From positions 4,016-50,654 of the forward strand of contig JBBBWG010029621.1 of the NCBI GenBank assembly GCA_037176905.1: a stretch of DNA of 46,639 nt, read 5' to 3'. Numbering within the stretch: position 1 is the stretch's first letter; the number at the start of each line of letters is the position of its first letter. Origin of the DNA: Azolla pinnata. Taxonomy: Eukaryota; Streptophyta; Polypodiopsida; Salviniales; Salviniaceae. Shown here one piece after another: positions 32,987 through 44,800 of the stretch. A program made the translations under genes and the position numbers. Under the pieces are notes generated by a model. The model was given only the letters and a program-made list of their open reading frames with translations. It was not told where the DNA came from and did no database searches.

Positions 32987-34269
32987 ACAGGGAACGATTC
33001 CGTTTCATTTGGATGGATGGATTCATCGACGTGGAGATTCTGGAGCTCGAGTTTCGACAGATCTGTGCCAGGCTTCGCTCCAGTTCTAAAAATTTCCATC
33101 CACAAACTCGGAGAATTGTTCGATTTCTGGCTCGTAACCTGAATCGTAAACTGGCGTTCTGTAAGGTTGCCAACAACGATTCAATCCTACCAATTTATTA
33201 TTATTATTATTTCCATCCAAGCTTGTTCATTGCGACGATGAACAGTCCATTGACATTGTTGGGAGTCTTGACAAACTCGGGTTTTATTCGCGGTTGTGGT
33301 CTTTTATCAAAAGATGCAAAGTCATCAACTACTTCTTGCCCTCTTGTCTTGATTTTTTGCCAGACTCGCTCGATGACACGCTTTTCGGCACCTGAGAAGC
33401 CGAAATACGCGATCATCGACAACAGATATTCTTCGGCCGACTCCTTGCAAAAGCGGGAAGGCTGTCATGTATGTCCAGAGCTTCTGAGCGGGTCAATGGT
33501 TCAGTAAGAGGGATGGATAGCCCCAGAAGTTATTTACGGAGCTAAAAGGAAAAACCATCAAAGTCTTGAATCGGTTTGTCGATCCGAATGCAGGGCTTAG
33601 GCATGTCGAAGGATTAGAAAATGCAAGGAACGAATAATGGATCGGCTTGGGCACGCAAGAAAGATCCTGCATCTTCAGGCATGGCAAAACCATAGCTTAG
33701 TTTGCAGGAAGGTGGTTATCGGTATTCTAGGGTTTAGGGTTTAGGGTTTAGGGATTAGGGCCAACACAACTATGGTTGGTAAGAGGCAATTAACAAGGTA
33801 CTCCATGGCTTGTGGCCATGGCCTTTGGCAGTAGGTGAGATACAATTACAAGCAAAGAGGAGGACAAGGCCGCGCTCCCAAGTAGCTATGTAGAATTAAG
33901 ATTTTTGTGATGCATGTACCATGTACTCTCCATCACGTAACAGATCGAAGAGATGCGAGTGATCATTGATGGATGATGCGTAGGGCCGGATCCGGATATC
34001 GAGACCATCCCGAATGCGAATCTGCAGATGGATCGGATCAAAGCGATCTGGATGTGGATCTGCAGATGGATCGGATGCCGGGTCACAACACAACTTGAGG
34101 GAGAGATGCTGAGATGATCGTCATCATCAGATTGCAGAGATATTCTGGGTAAAGGAGGATCTACAGACCGGTTTACGGTTTAGGAGGAGGGATCGGAAGC
34201 TTTCAAACGATAGGATCGAGAAGCTGGTGCTGATGGCGGACTATAACCCTAAGTTGAGAAGAGCGAGAT
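32987..34269. other. MTN 3' flank and intergenic
   Basis: Contains the probable MTN 3' UTR, a short TTTAGGG telomere-like run at 33727-33758 (about four units), and a local repeat of atctgcagatggatcggat at about 34019 and 34058. No gene is recognised. Confidence 0.5.
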
Positions 34270-35150
34270 CGGACCAGATCCAACAAAACTAGATTTGACT
34301 TGATCAGACTTGACTGTACCAAAGTCAGCCAGGTCTAGCTTGACCAAACTGGAGCTGCTCGACGTGATTAGGCTCGACCAAACTAGAGCAAACTCGACTA
34401 GACCTGACTTGATCATGCTTGACCAGACCAGAGCAAATTGGTTCAAGACCAGACCTAACATGATCAAGCAAGCTTGACTAGGGCAGAGCAAAACCACACT
34501 CGGATCTAACTTGATTTGGCTCGACTAGAGCAGAGCAAACCGAACTCGCCTTGACTAATCAAAACTTGACCAGACAGAGCAAAGCCAAACAAGACTTGGC
34601 CTAATCATGCTTGACCAGACCAGAGCAAACCAGACTCAGCCCTGACCTAATCATGATTGACCAGACTAGAGCAAACCAGGCCAGACTGACTTGACTAGGC
34701 TTGACCAAACTAGAGCAAAATCCAGACTGTAATCAAGCTTGACCAAACCAGAGCGAAAACCGGACTATTAATCAAGCTTGACCATACCAGAGCAAACCAA
34801 ACTTAGGCCTAACTTGATCGGGCTTGACCGTATATATTAGAGCAAACCAGACTAGACTTGACCGTATATACTAGAGCAAACCAGACTAGACTTGACCTGA
34901 TCAGACTTTGACCAAACTAGATCTGACACGATCGGGGCTTGAGCAGACTAGAGCAAAGCAAACCCGGGATCGACCCGACTTTGACGAGACCGAAGCAGAA
35001 CAAGACTAGACCTAACTTGACCAATCTTGACCAAGACCAAAGCATATCAAAACAAAGATTTGACTTGATCCGGATGGACCAAGACCGAGCTTGACTTGAT
35101 CAGGATTGACTAAGACCTAGCTTGAATTGACCAGGCTTGACTTGATCGGA
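34270..35150. repeat. degenerate tandem repeat rich in W-box cores
   Basis: A unit of about 50 bp, best seen as cttgaccagaccagagcaaaccagact...acttgatca, is repeated with heavy divergence across nearly 900 bp. At least 20 copies contain TTGACC or TTGACT on the plus strand, which is the core of the WRKY-binding W-box. It lies 1.0-1.9 kb upstream of XRI1. Confidence 0.8.
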
Positions 35151-35279
35151 TTCGGCTCGAGCCCCATGTCGAGAGATCGAGCGAATCGACGTATTCGTGT
35201 CGCTTCGTGTACGTGCACATACGAATACGTATGTGTACGCGTACGCTTGTACATGTACGGCGTATGTACGTATACAGGC

Positions 35280-36016
35280 CGTCGTCTTCTTCTTCTTCTT
35301 CTTCTTCTTCTTCTTCTTTCTGTTTGCTTCCGTCTTCACCATCATCACCATCTTCTGCTGCTTCTGCTTCTGCTTCTGCTGCTTCTTTCCGTCATCTTCC
35401 CCACCACCATCACCACCATCATCATCATCATCATCTTCTGCTGCTTCTGCTTCTGCTTCTGCTCCTTCTTCTTCTTCGTCTTCTTCTTCTTCTTCTTCTT
35501 CTGCTTCTTCTTCTTCCTGCATCAGTATGTAAATGTATGCATGCTCGATGGTGTGTTTTGCATTTACTAATCTGCTCTTTAATGCTTTTACTGCGTTCTG
35601 CTTTCCGCTCAGAGCTCGCTCTCCTTCTCTCTCTGCGCATTGGGCTTCGTAAATTCTTGCTGCTCTTCTGTGTTTCTTCTTCTTCTTCTTCTTCTTCTTC
35701 TTCTTCTGGTGTAACCTCGTTCTGCATTCTTCCTGTCTCCTTTCTTCCTTTCTTGCTTCCTTTCCTTCTTCTGCATTCCATCGCCCTAAGCACTGCTTTC
35801 TTTGTGCTTCGCTTCGTTCCCCCTCCCAAACCATTTCTTGCGCTTTTCTTTCTCCTCCAAATCGCGCTTGCAATCCTGTCTTTCACTCTTCCTCAGTCCT
35901 CTCATCGTCTCCAACTCCATTCGTTCCTTCATTCATGCATCAATTCTTCTCCTTTACATACCACCCATCTCCCCAAGATCCTGCTGCTTCGACAGATAGA
36001 TAGATAGATAGATAGG
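35280..36016. repeat. TTC/TCA trinucleotide tracts and GATA run upstream of XRI1
   Basis: Dense TTC repeats occur at 35281-35318, 35460-35516 and 35674-35707, a TCA/CCA-rich stretch at 35400-35440, and a GATA run at 35994-36016. Long Ser-, Leu-, Glu- and Lys-rich frames on both strands come from these repeats. XRI1 starts 172 bp beyond, so the GATA run is probably promoter or 5' UTR. Confidence 0.85.
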
Positions 36017-36187
36017 TAGAGAAAGAGAGTGTTTGTGTGTGGTGAAGACCTCACTCCAATGTCCCCTTCCCTCTTTCAACTCAGATCAAGAAATTCCATG
36101 GCTTGTGCTCGTGGCTTAGCTTAACGTAAACTCATATCAGGCCAGATCAGATCGTAGCAGACCACGCGCAGGTTCTTCTGTCTTCCC

Positions 36188-39100
36188 ATGGAAGAAGAGT
36201 CGCTGAAGGAACCTTGGACATGGTTAGACGAAGTCCTCAAACTTGATTCTGAAGCTGGTACAAACCCTACAAAAAGATCTTCTGATTTTCCATGATGTGT
36301 GGATTGGTCATCCTTTCCTGAAGCTTTTGCTCTGGGAAAATAAAGAAGAAGAGCTCGCAAATCTTTCTTTTCTGTCTTTGTTAGCAAGAAGCTTCTTTCA
36401 TGTAGAAATACTCCAAATCAAGATAGGGTCTTCTTTGATTTAAGATTTAAGGTTTCATGGCATACACAAACAGTGAAGAAGGTTCATGATCTAGGGTTTA
36501 GGGGTCATCTTTCGTGCTAGATTGGGTTTATCCACCTTTGCCCATTGAGCTTCATTATGAAGCTTGAACAGACAGAAGCTTTCCAAATGTATAGATCGTT
36601 TATTTTCTTTTCTTTTTCTCGGGAGATGGTGATAATCGTAGGGTTTCAAGACTGTATAGCGAGGATTTTCAAATTACTGAGCGTATTCTAGGTAAAGGAG
36701 TTGAAGTACCACGTGATTTTCTTGTAAGATCGATCTGGTTGAGATAAAGCATACGAACTGTATATATTCCTCTCATGGAACACGTAGCTTTCTTTCTTGC
36801 GCAACAGTATGACGTGATTCAAGCACATACGATGCATCTGACTGAAAGAAGATAAAATGATGAGCTCTAAGGGTTTTTAGGATTTGACTTCTACATTCAA
36901 TTACGTCTTCATTCCTCCGAGAAAAGAAGAAGATAAAACAATGAGGAAAAAGACCGGAGTTTTCTCTGATTTCCATTTTTTCGAGTGTAGTCTGGTTTCC
37001 ATCTTCTGAATGCCACGGTTTTGCAGCTTTTCCAAGCTCTGTATGGGATGATGACTTCTCTCGGAGTGAAGCCGTGGTTCGGAACTTGTTTCTGGCTCCT
37101 CCACCTCCTCCTCATCTCAAAGAATCTACAAAATCAGGTAATCTCTTCGATGGAAGTAAGAAAGACTAGATAAAGCTAGCGAACTGTTTTGTTGTTGTTA
37201 AGGATTGGAGAAACATTGCATTGCCTTGAAAAGATTGGCAAATTATCGTAGGTTCCTGTAGGAACTCAAAACGATTAGATAAAGCGTTGTCCCCTAGTTC
37301 TAATTGATGTTTCTATGTGCAGAATAGGTCCAATTGATGATCTTGTTCAATCAATCACATTGTTGAACAATCAAGTCATTGTTTCCAAAACATCAGTGAA
37401 TCACAGTAGACTGCAGGGTTTGCATGTAGTACATAAAATTGATTTGATAAAGCTTTGTCCACCAGCTCCTGGTGGTGTCTCTTTGTTGATAGGCATAGAC
37501 AAAATTGATGATCTTGTTCAATCATAATAAAGATTGGCCTATCAGCTTAGGCAATAAAATTTTTGTTGAGGAACTGAAAAGGATTAGATAAAGTTTTGCC
37601 CAGTTGTTCCAAGCTATGTTTCTTTGTTGTTAAGGATTACAATGTGTATGACCTCACACTTGTTTGAAGGGCATTTGTTTTATCTGAAAGATTTATCTGT
37701 TAATTTCTTTTCCACTTTAGAATCTCGTATCAAACTCGCAATGTTTCGTCAATTTGTAGATTTAACTCAACATAGTTCATCATCTTGGGAGATCATGCCT
37801 GATTGCAACCCATCACCCTTCAAGAGGAGACGTGTTATACACTATAATCGAGATGATATCATTGATATGAGCTCTCTTCTAAGCGAACACCATGAGGCAA
37901 GTGTTCTGATATTTTCATATTTGCAACAGTTTTTCATTGATCGTGTTCTGCTCGGAATTTATACCCTTCGGTTATTTTTGAGACATGGTCATGGGCACAA
38001 AGTTCATCAACATTTCAGTGTGTGACAGCTAAGGAAAGGAAAATTTCTGTGTGTATAGACAACATCAAGAATCTATACCTATTTCTCCCTATCTGTAGAT
38101 ATAGATATAGAACTATTTGGGGTTTCATAGAGATCTGGCATGAGTGTCAATTGTATACCAAAATTATCTCTTTATAGACCTTATCAGGAATTTAGTTATG
38201 ATTTCTTTTGTGGGAGTTTTATAAGTTGGGGTGATTCACATGAATGAGAAGCTGATGAACGTTTTAAGTAATTATGTAGTTGATTGGGATATTTTTGAAT
38301 TATTGTTAAAATTTATTGAAATGTAAGGATCAGCTTTTATATTTGAATTCATCAGGATTGCACCCGCTCCTTAATCGAGGAATGCGCAGATTTTCAAGCC
38401 ATCGATATACCTTCTACTACATGGCTCATGTCTACTGGTAAGTAGAGCTCAAAAGTCTTTGAATTTTCAGCCTTCTTTTTCTTCTTGTATGTCCATTGTA
38501 TTGTTTTAGTGCAAACTATTATTAACCTCTTTTGAATATGGTTAACACTCTCATATTGTATCAGAGGAGTCTCCTAGTTCTATCGAAGATACTGTAGAAC
38601 ATTCTACAGGGAGCAGGTGCATTAGTGAAAGCGAGACAAGTGAGGTTCAAGAATTGTTTCACAATACTATCTGCCATCCTTTGTAAGTTTACATTTTAAT
38701 GAAAATGTTTACTTAACAATCTGAATCCACTTGGTTAGCTAGTGAATAATTACAATCTTAAGAGGCTCTGGAAGTGGAACTGATTGACTTGTGGTTTTAT
38801 TTTCCAGAAAAGTTTCAGCTTCCAAATCCTTGCCAACAACTGTAAAAGGTATTATATTTAAAATAAAGCTTTTAAGTAGTACTTCCAGGAAGGGGTTTTG
38901 TATGCATTGATGATTTTATCTGAACTTTAAAGGTAGATTCTTTTCATCAAGAATTGGATAACTAAACCAATGTTTATTGATCATAGATATGATTGATGAG
39001 AAATGATTTTATAAGGGCAATCAGCCACTTACAAATTACTAAGTTTTGAATAACTTTACATGTTTTCCATATCTCATATAATCACATGTATAGGAGAGCG

Positions 39101-39576
39101 GTTGAAGAGGAATCCAAAATCAATTTCCTCGACGATTTCCACAACGAAATCAAATACTCTAGGTTTGTGTATACATGACCTCAATCAGATTTCTATCCCA
39201 AATAGGATGTTACGGTCAAAATTTGCCCATAAGCTATTCTTTTACAATTACAGGGTCAGTGAGCATAGAAGGATTGGAGCCTGGCCAAGCTCAAACAATA
39301 AAAGAAAGCTGTAATCCAGTTTTAGCTTATCCATTTGCATTGCTAAAACCCAGTGCAATTCAAGGAGACCTTACTCTACATGATATTAATAAGAGAATAA
39401 ACAGAGAATCAACGACATTGGGAACGCCATCGAAAGAGTGCAGGAACACGTCTCCTTCGCTCTTGTCAGGGAAATCTGTGCTTGCTCTAACGAAGATCTA
39501 TACCGAGGGCAAAGGTACCATTACAATAATGAAAACTAGAGGTGAAACAAAACAGGGGACGGTCATATCCTTATGA
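36188..39576 (+). CDS. XRI1: protein XRI1 (X-ray induced, meiosis/DNA repair)
   Basis: Arabidopsis XRI1 is induced by ionising radiation, interacts with MND1 and is needed for meiosis and post-meiotic stability; nuclear. Eight exons: 36188-36257, 37027-37137, 37721-37896, 38356-38437, 38565-38682, 38808-38848, 39094-39162, 39254-39576; 990 bp, 329 aa, slightly long for the family. Seen: KEPWTWLDEV near the start, SSVWDDDFSRSE (25-36), SPFKRRRVIHYN (92-103; a basic motif shared by homologues), a Ser/Thr/Glu-rich middle, then the conserved C-terminus LAYPFALLKP (246-255), GDLTLHDINKRI, LLSGKSVLALTKIYTEG and GKGTITIMKTRG, followed by 10 extra residues. Intron 3 uses a GC donor (GAG|gcaagt); the nearby GT would throw exon 4 out of frame. 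No known catalytic motif. The ATG at 36188 is the first that leads into the conserved frame. Confidence 0.9.
37140..37650. repeat. four-copy degenerate repeat in XRI1 intron 2
   Basis: The words gattrgataaagc and ttgttgttaaggatt or tgatgatcttgttcaatca recur with a spacing of about 100-170 bp (gataaagc/gataaagt near 37172, 37276, 37449, 37588). It fills most of intron 2 (37138-37720). Confidence 0.65.
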
Positions 39577-41836
39577 GAAGCATATATATATGGGGGAGGC
39601 CCAGCCTCTTGTTGTATCAGATTAACAGCTACTTACCAACAAATGTCATAACTAATGAAGAGAAGCCCATCAATTTGAAATCTTCAGTTTTCAGATAGCT
39701 CTCTATTGTCTCTGTCATCTTTCAATCCAAGCTGAAATTTTCTCTCGTGAGATTGGTATTGGCCATGGGAAGCAGCATATGTATATATATCCTTCAGAAT
39801 GGGGTGGGTTTTTCTTTTAAAGTCCTTGCTGACATGTTAGAAAGCTTGTTTTCTGTACATGCTTTTTTTCCTTCTTCACATTCGAAGCATTTCAAAGCTT
39901 CCCAAGTCGATCATCGCCAAAGATGCAAGCAGCTACTTGATGTGAGTGAGGTTTGAGAAAATGGAAAATTTTCTTTGCTGGTGATGGGTTAGTTTCGGTG
40001 ATGAGTGAAAAATGATGGTGATTTTCTACAGGGCGAATCGCCAAGTTCTACCGAGAACTTGCAATAATTGAACGGCTTACAAGATCAGAGAAAGGCATGA
40101 AACACAATCATTCGATCGATGCGAAAGATTTAGCTTTGCTATCATGAGATCTGGTCTTACACTCGAACTCAGAATTGGTCAATGGGTAATGGTTGAATGA
40201 GATGATTAAAAGATCATGAAACCAATCACATCGACATCATCGGGCTGCTGATCGCAAGACATTAAAGCCCGGTCATGCATCTAATTTGGATTTTGATGAT
40301 CCCAATCCATCAAATTACTCGCAGAAGATCACAACAAATTTATCCCCGAAAAAACGTCCTTCACCCAATTGGATTCAAGATAAGGTGCAAAAACGCATCT
40401 GATAAGCAGCTGATGTCCTCTGCAACGTTCCCTAAACCCTGAACCCTAACCCTAACCCTAAAACGCGCTCACGAAATGAAATCTCTACAATCGGCAAAAG
40501 CTTGTCTCTGATGCATTCCACCATCTTCCGAATCACGCCCTCATATATCTTCTTTTTCTGCAATCATAGGTGTCCTCGGAACGAATCTTCTTGACTTGCT
40601 TCCCATGCGATTCTCGGGCCGAGGAGTTTTGCTTGAATCTGAAGCATGTACTCGGTGGCTTTCCACAGCCATGATTTCAAAAAATGGTGGGAGGACACAC
40701 AGAAACAGACACAAGACAGATTTGTGTACACACACATATATATATATATAGATACTCTCTTGGGATGGTGTCCGTATGTGTTATACTTTAAATGGAGTCA
40801 CAAGAGTCTTACCGAAACATGCTTGAAAAAGAAGAAGAAGAAGCCTGTTCATCGTACAAACTGCAGACCGGACTTTCGAAACACGCTTCTTCTTTTTGTT
40901 TTTTTTTTACGAGAGCCGCAAATGGACAAAGAAAGCAGCACAATTCATCCAGAAGAAGAAGAAGAAGAAGAAGAAGAAGAAGAAGAAGAAGAAGAAGAAG
41001 GAAAGAAAGAAAGAAAGAAAGAAGGAAAGAAGATCGTACGAAATGTCCTTCGCGACGGTGCTCGTGTCTCGCACTTCTCCGAAGAAGAAGCTGCAGATTG
41101 ATTCAGGTTCTGATGTTGGTTGGGTTGGTTGGTTGGTTGGTAACTGCTACAAGATCACATTGTAGGTTCTCTTCTTCTTTTTTCTTCTGTTTCTGAGATC
41201 ATTGTCAGCTACATATGATATAGATATATACACACACACACACAAGCATTTTGCTCCTGGTGGGTCTGAATCTGTGTGAAGAATGAGCTGAAACATCAGA
41301 GTCCTGTGCAATGTGTGGCAAACTACCCATTACCAAGTGTGTGATCTTCTTCCCTACAACAGCAAATCCGTACGAAAACCCAAACTAACCGAAACAGCGA
41401 TTTTGAGCTTTGAGGATGTAGCTATGGGGGGTGGGGGGGGGGCTCAAAAGCTGGTAGTAGAGGTATATATATATATATATATTGATGAAACAGATCAACC
41501 ATCTTCCACAAAGTTGCATTCATGTATTATGCACCTTTGCATCCTGTTCCAGATTTTCAATCCCCATAGTCTGTCTTGTGGCACAGCTCCTGATCTGTGT
41601 CTGCACATGAAGCACAATTCCTCAAATTTGTCCCATGCTTCCTCGCGAGGAAAACAGAAAAAACGGAACGGCTTTCGTCGATCAGGATACATTTAAAAAA
41701 ACAGAATGCAAATTATATGGAAAGCCGGGGAGTTCCAAGTTAAAACGATCGTTTTCTCGTAATATATAATCTTTACAAAGGAAAACCTTGCGATGGATGC
41801 GATGGGAGGGGATGGATGGATATACATATTCTTACA
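39577..41836. other. intergenic between convergent XRI1 and TATC
   Basis: Should hold both 3' UTRs. It contains a telomere-like patch at 40431-40465 (ccctaaaccctgaaccctaaccc), a GAA run at 40958-41000, CA and TA microsatellites near 41228-41243 and 41465-41482, and a G-rich run at 41427-41441. A minus-strand stretch at 40395-40705 looks weakly protein-like and is described in the findings. No other gene is recognised. Confidence 0.5.
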
Positions 41837-44800
41837 TCAAGAGCCGACTTCATCTTGCTCGGGAACAAGCAATTTGACAAGCAGAGCACCTCCCAGGTAA
41901 AGACCAATCAATGGACCAGCTAAGAGTATTTGAGTCAGGGGATCTGTCGAAGGTGTCAATACTGCTGCTATCACAACTGCACCGACGACGACGTATCGCC
42001 ACACGGAGAGCATTTGATCCCCAGATACTAGCCTTGTTTGCCCCAACAATAGTTGTATGATCGGTACCTAGAAGCCCAAAAACACAAACAGTATAAAAAG
42101 CTATTTTAGAAGTTGAATACATTACTTCCAAACCTTTAACCTTTAACCACAATGTTTTCAAAGTTTACTTAAAACAATATTAAGCATTTTATAAGTTGAA
42201 TAGATTACCTCAAACCCACTACACCTTCAACCATAATATTCTAAGGTTAGCTTAAAATGCTAAATCGCCAACACTAAAATCCAAACAATATTCCTTGCTT
42301 CAAGATAAACAGTATCTAAGATACCCACATGCCTAACTTTGTGAAACTATTACTGTTTATCATAATGCGTTGTGTGTTTCAAAAGAATACTTTGGAAGTG
42401 GCAGTGATGGTTTTGGGTACTCAAGTAATTCTAAACCGACTTTAGGATCTCTCGAATTATATATCCAGCAAGTTGGTATTTCTGATGCTAGAGTAAAGCA
42501 ACATTTACCATATAATTTTCATAAAATATGGACCATTGAAAATGAATGCAATAGAAGCTAACCATACTTCAATCATTACAAAATGAAATCTTTTTGTTTC
42601 ACTCTACAATGTGAAAATGTAACCTCTGTGGAACAGTTGGCACCTTTGACACGCTAGACCCACTCAGCTATGTTCAAAGCGGTTATTGGAAACAAATCAG
42701 CCCTCTACAAATTTGAGCAAAACTTTTGACATACGATGAACACTGGATTATCAATGGATGGTGTGGACCACCGATTGCAAAACAATAGGCAACTTTACAC
42801 TTTCAATTGGCCACTTAGATTTCCTTTTCCTATTCTGAAGTCCAAGAAGTAGATTAAGTGCCATACCTGGAATGACAATCCAGTGCTGAACATTAGAACA
42901 AGGATGAACTCGAAATACTGATCAATAGACCAAAGAGATTCCACTGCTCCCTCGGCATATGTTACAAAGAAATTGAGGGCAGCTGGTGCCAGCACTCCAT
43001 ATGAGAATACAAGTCCTGTGTAGAAGAGAATAGATGAACCGAACACAATAGGCCCAAGAAACCTTCTCTCACTTCGAGTCAGTCCAGGAACGACAAATGC
43101 AATTATCTCATACAGAATCACTGGACTTCCAAGAAGAAGACCAGAATAACCTGACACCTGCAAGTCAGAAATCAGTTTTCAGGATGCCCGAGTTGAAAGA
43201 CGTATTTCCCTTGTTGCTTTACGCAGGTAACATGATCGTTGGCACCCTTGACAGTACCCGTTTTCTAGGAAGTGAATAAACCTTTCTTTCTTCTCTCCTT
43301 ACTTAGTACACTTGGTTTGTGAGTATACACGCTCTGTCTATTAAAGAAACTTCAAAATTTTTTATAAGCGATCTACCCAAAGTATCCCTACAACTTTTCT
43401 TAAAAACCAAGAAACAAACAACACATTTCCCGAAGCTTCTCTCTTCCTCCCTCTCTCTATTTCTCTCTCTAACTACCTACCTCACAAGCTCAGTATTGAA
43501 GTTGCCTCATGGCATCAAGGCAAAAACATCCCTTCCTGGGAAGGAGACACCTGTCCAGAGTTGACCTCCTCTTTTTGGACGCTAAACGATTCTAACCTAA
43601 TCAATTGAGAACCTTGAATATCATAGAGCACACGATCTTTTTGTCATCTTTAGCTATTCAATTTCCAATTACATTTGATCATGTAGATTATTTTAGAGGC
43701 TAATACTTGTTTTTTCCTCTTCTTTCACTTGCGTACAATTTTTGTTTTGATCGTTCACTCTGAACTATTCATAGCTTTCCATTCACAAATATTCTCAGAC
43801 ACATTGTAATGGCATTCATGCAAAAAAACAAATCAAGAGCTTTTGTACACTGAAGTTGCAAACTTTCTGCCTCCAGTGCATGTTTATATATATTCTTTTC
43901 TTTCTCATTCCCTTATATCTTTATAATCCTCAATCCACTTCTTCTTCTTATTGCTTTGAACTCTTAAAATATACATCTCCCTTCATTCTCTCCCTCTATT
44001 CTCTCAAACATTCTCTATTTTAGGAATTTGAAAGAAAAAATCTTCCGAAGGGACTTCTATGAATTTTCATGGAGTATCTAAGTGATTTTTCCAAAAAATT
44101 TGAACAGTAATTTGGGGACTGAAGTGTTAAGGTAAAATATTCATACTGTGATATTCATAACTTGCTTGAATTTACCAGAACATCTGTGGCAGAAACAGAT
44201 TCAATTTGGAGTCTTTAAGGCTGTGGTGTATTTTGGTTATTCCTAGGGGGTGTTGTGATGCTTTTCTCTACATTTTCGTTGTAGAAGAAAGAGCTCATTT
44301 ATAATCCTTCTAAGATAGAGTACACTTTACATGTCAAAAACAAAGAATACCTTGATTGTCGTAAAGAAATATTCTCCTGGAGAGAGCTGCAAAAAACGGA
44401 CACCCTGTGAATATACTGGTGCTTCGAGAAACACAATAAGATCTTTTGAAACTGCAAAGCATCCCAATATGGCCACACCAACAACTGCTACTGATACTAA
44501 AATTCGATCCCTGAGTTCATTAAGATGATCAAACAGGCTCATTTCCACATCATCTGGAAGTTCACTTTTTGGAGGATAAAGCCAAGAGGTTAAGCTTCCA
44601 GTCACTAGTGGTTCAACTGGATCAACCTCATCCTTGACTGTCTCAACTGGAAAAATACATCATATAAATTTTAAGAACATAGTTTGATCTGAAAAAAGCT
44701 TACTCTGAGTACAAGTTATCCACATGCAATTGAATTGGTAAGAGATAGGACAAGGTTCCTGTCAGCTTCTGTAGAGCCTACAGGCTCAATTGCAAACTAC

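Noticed and set aside
35207-36007. Long Ser/Leu-rich plus frame and Glu/Lys-rich minus frames
   Set aside because: They are translations of TTC/GAA and TCA trinucleotide tracts, with no domain and no splice continuation.
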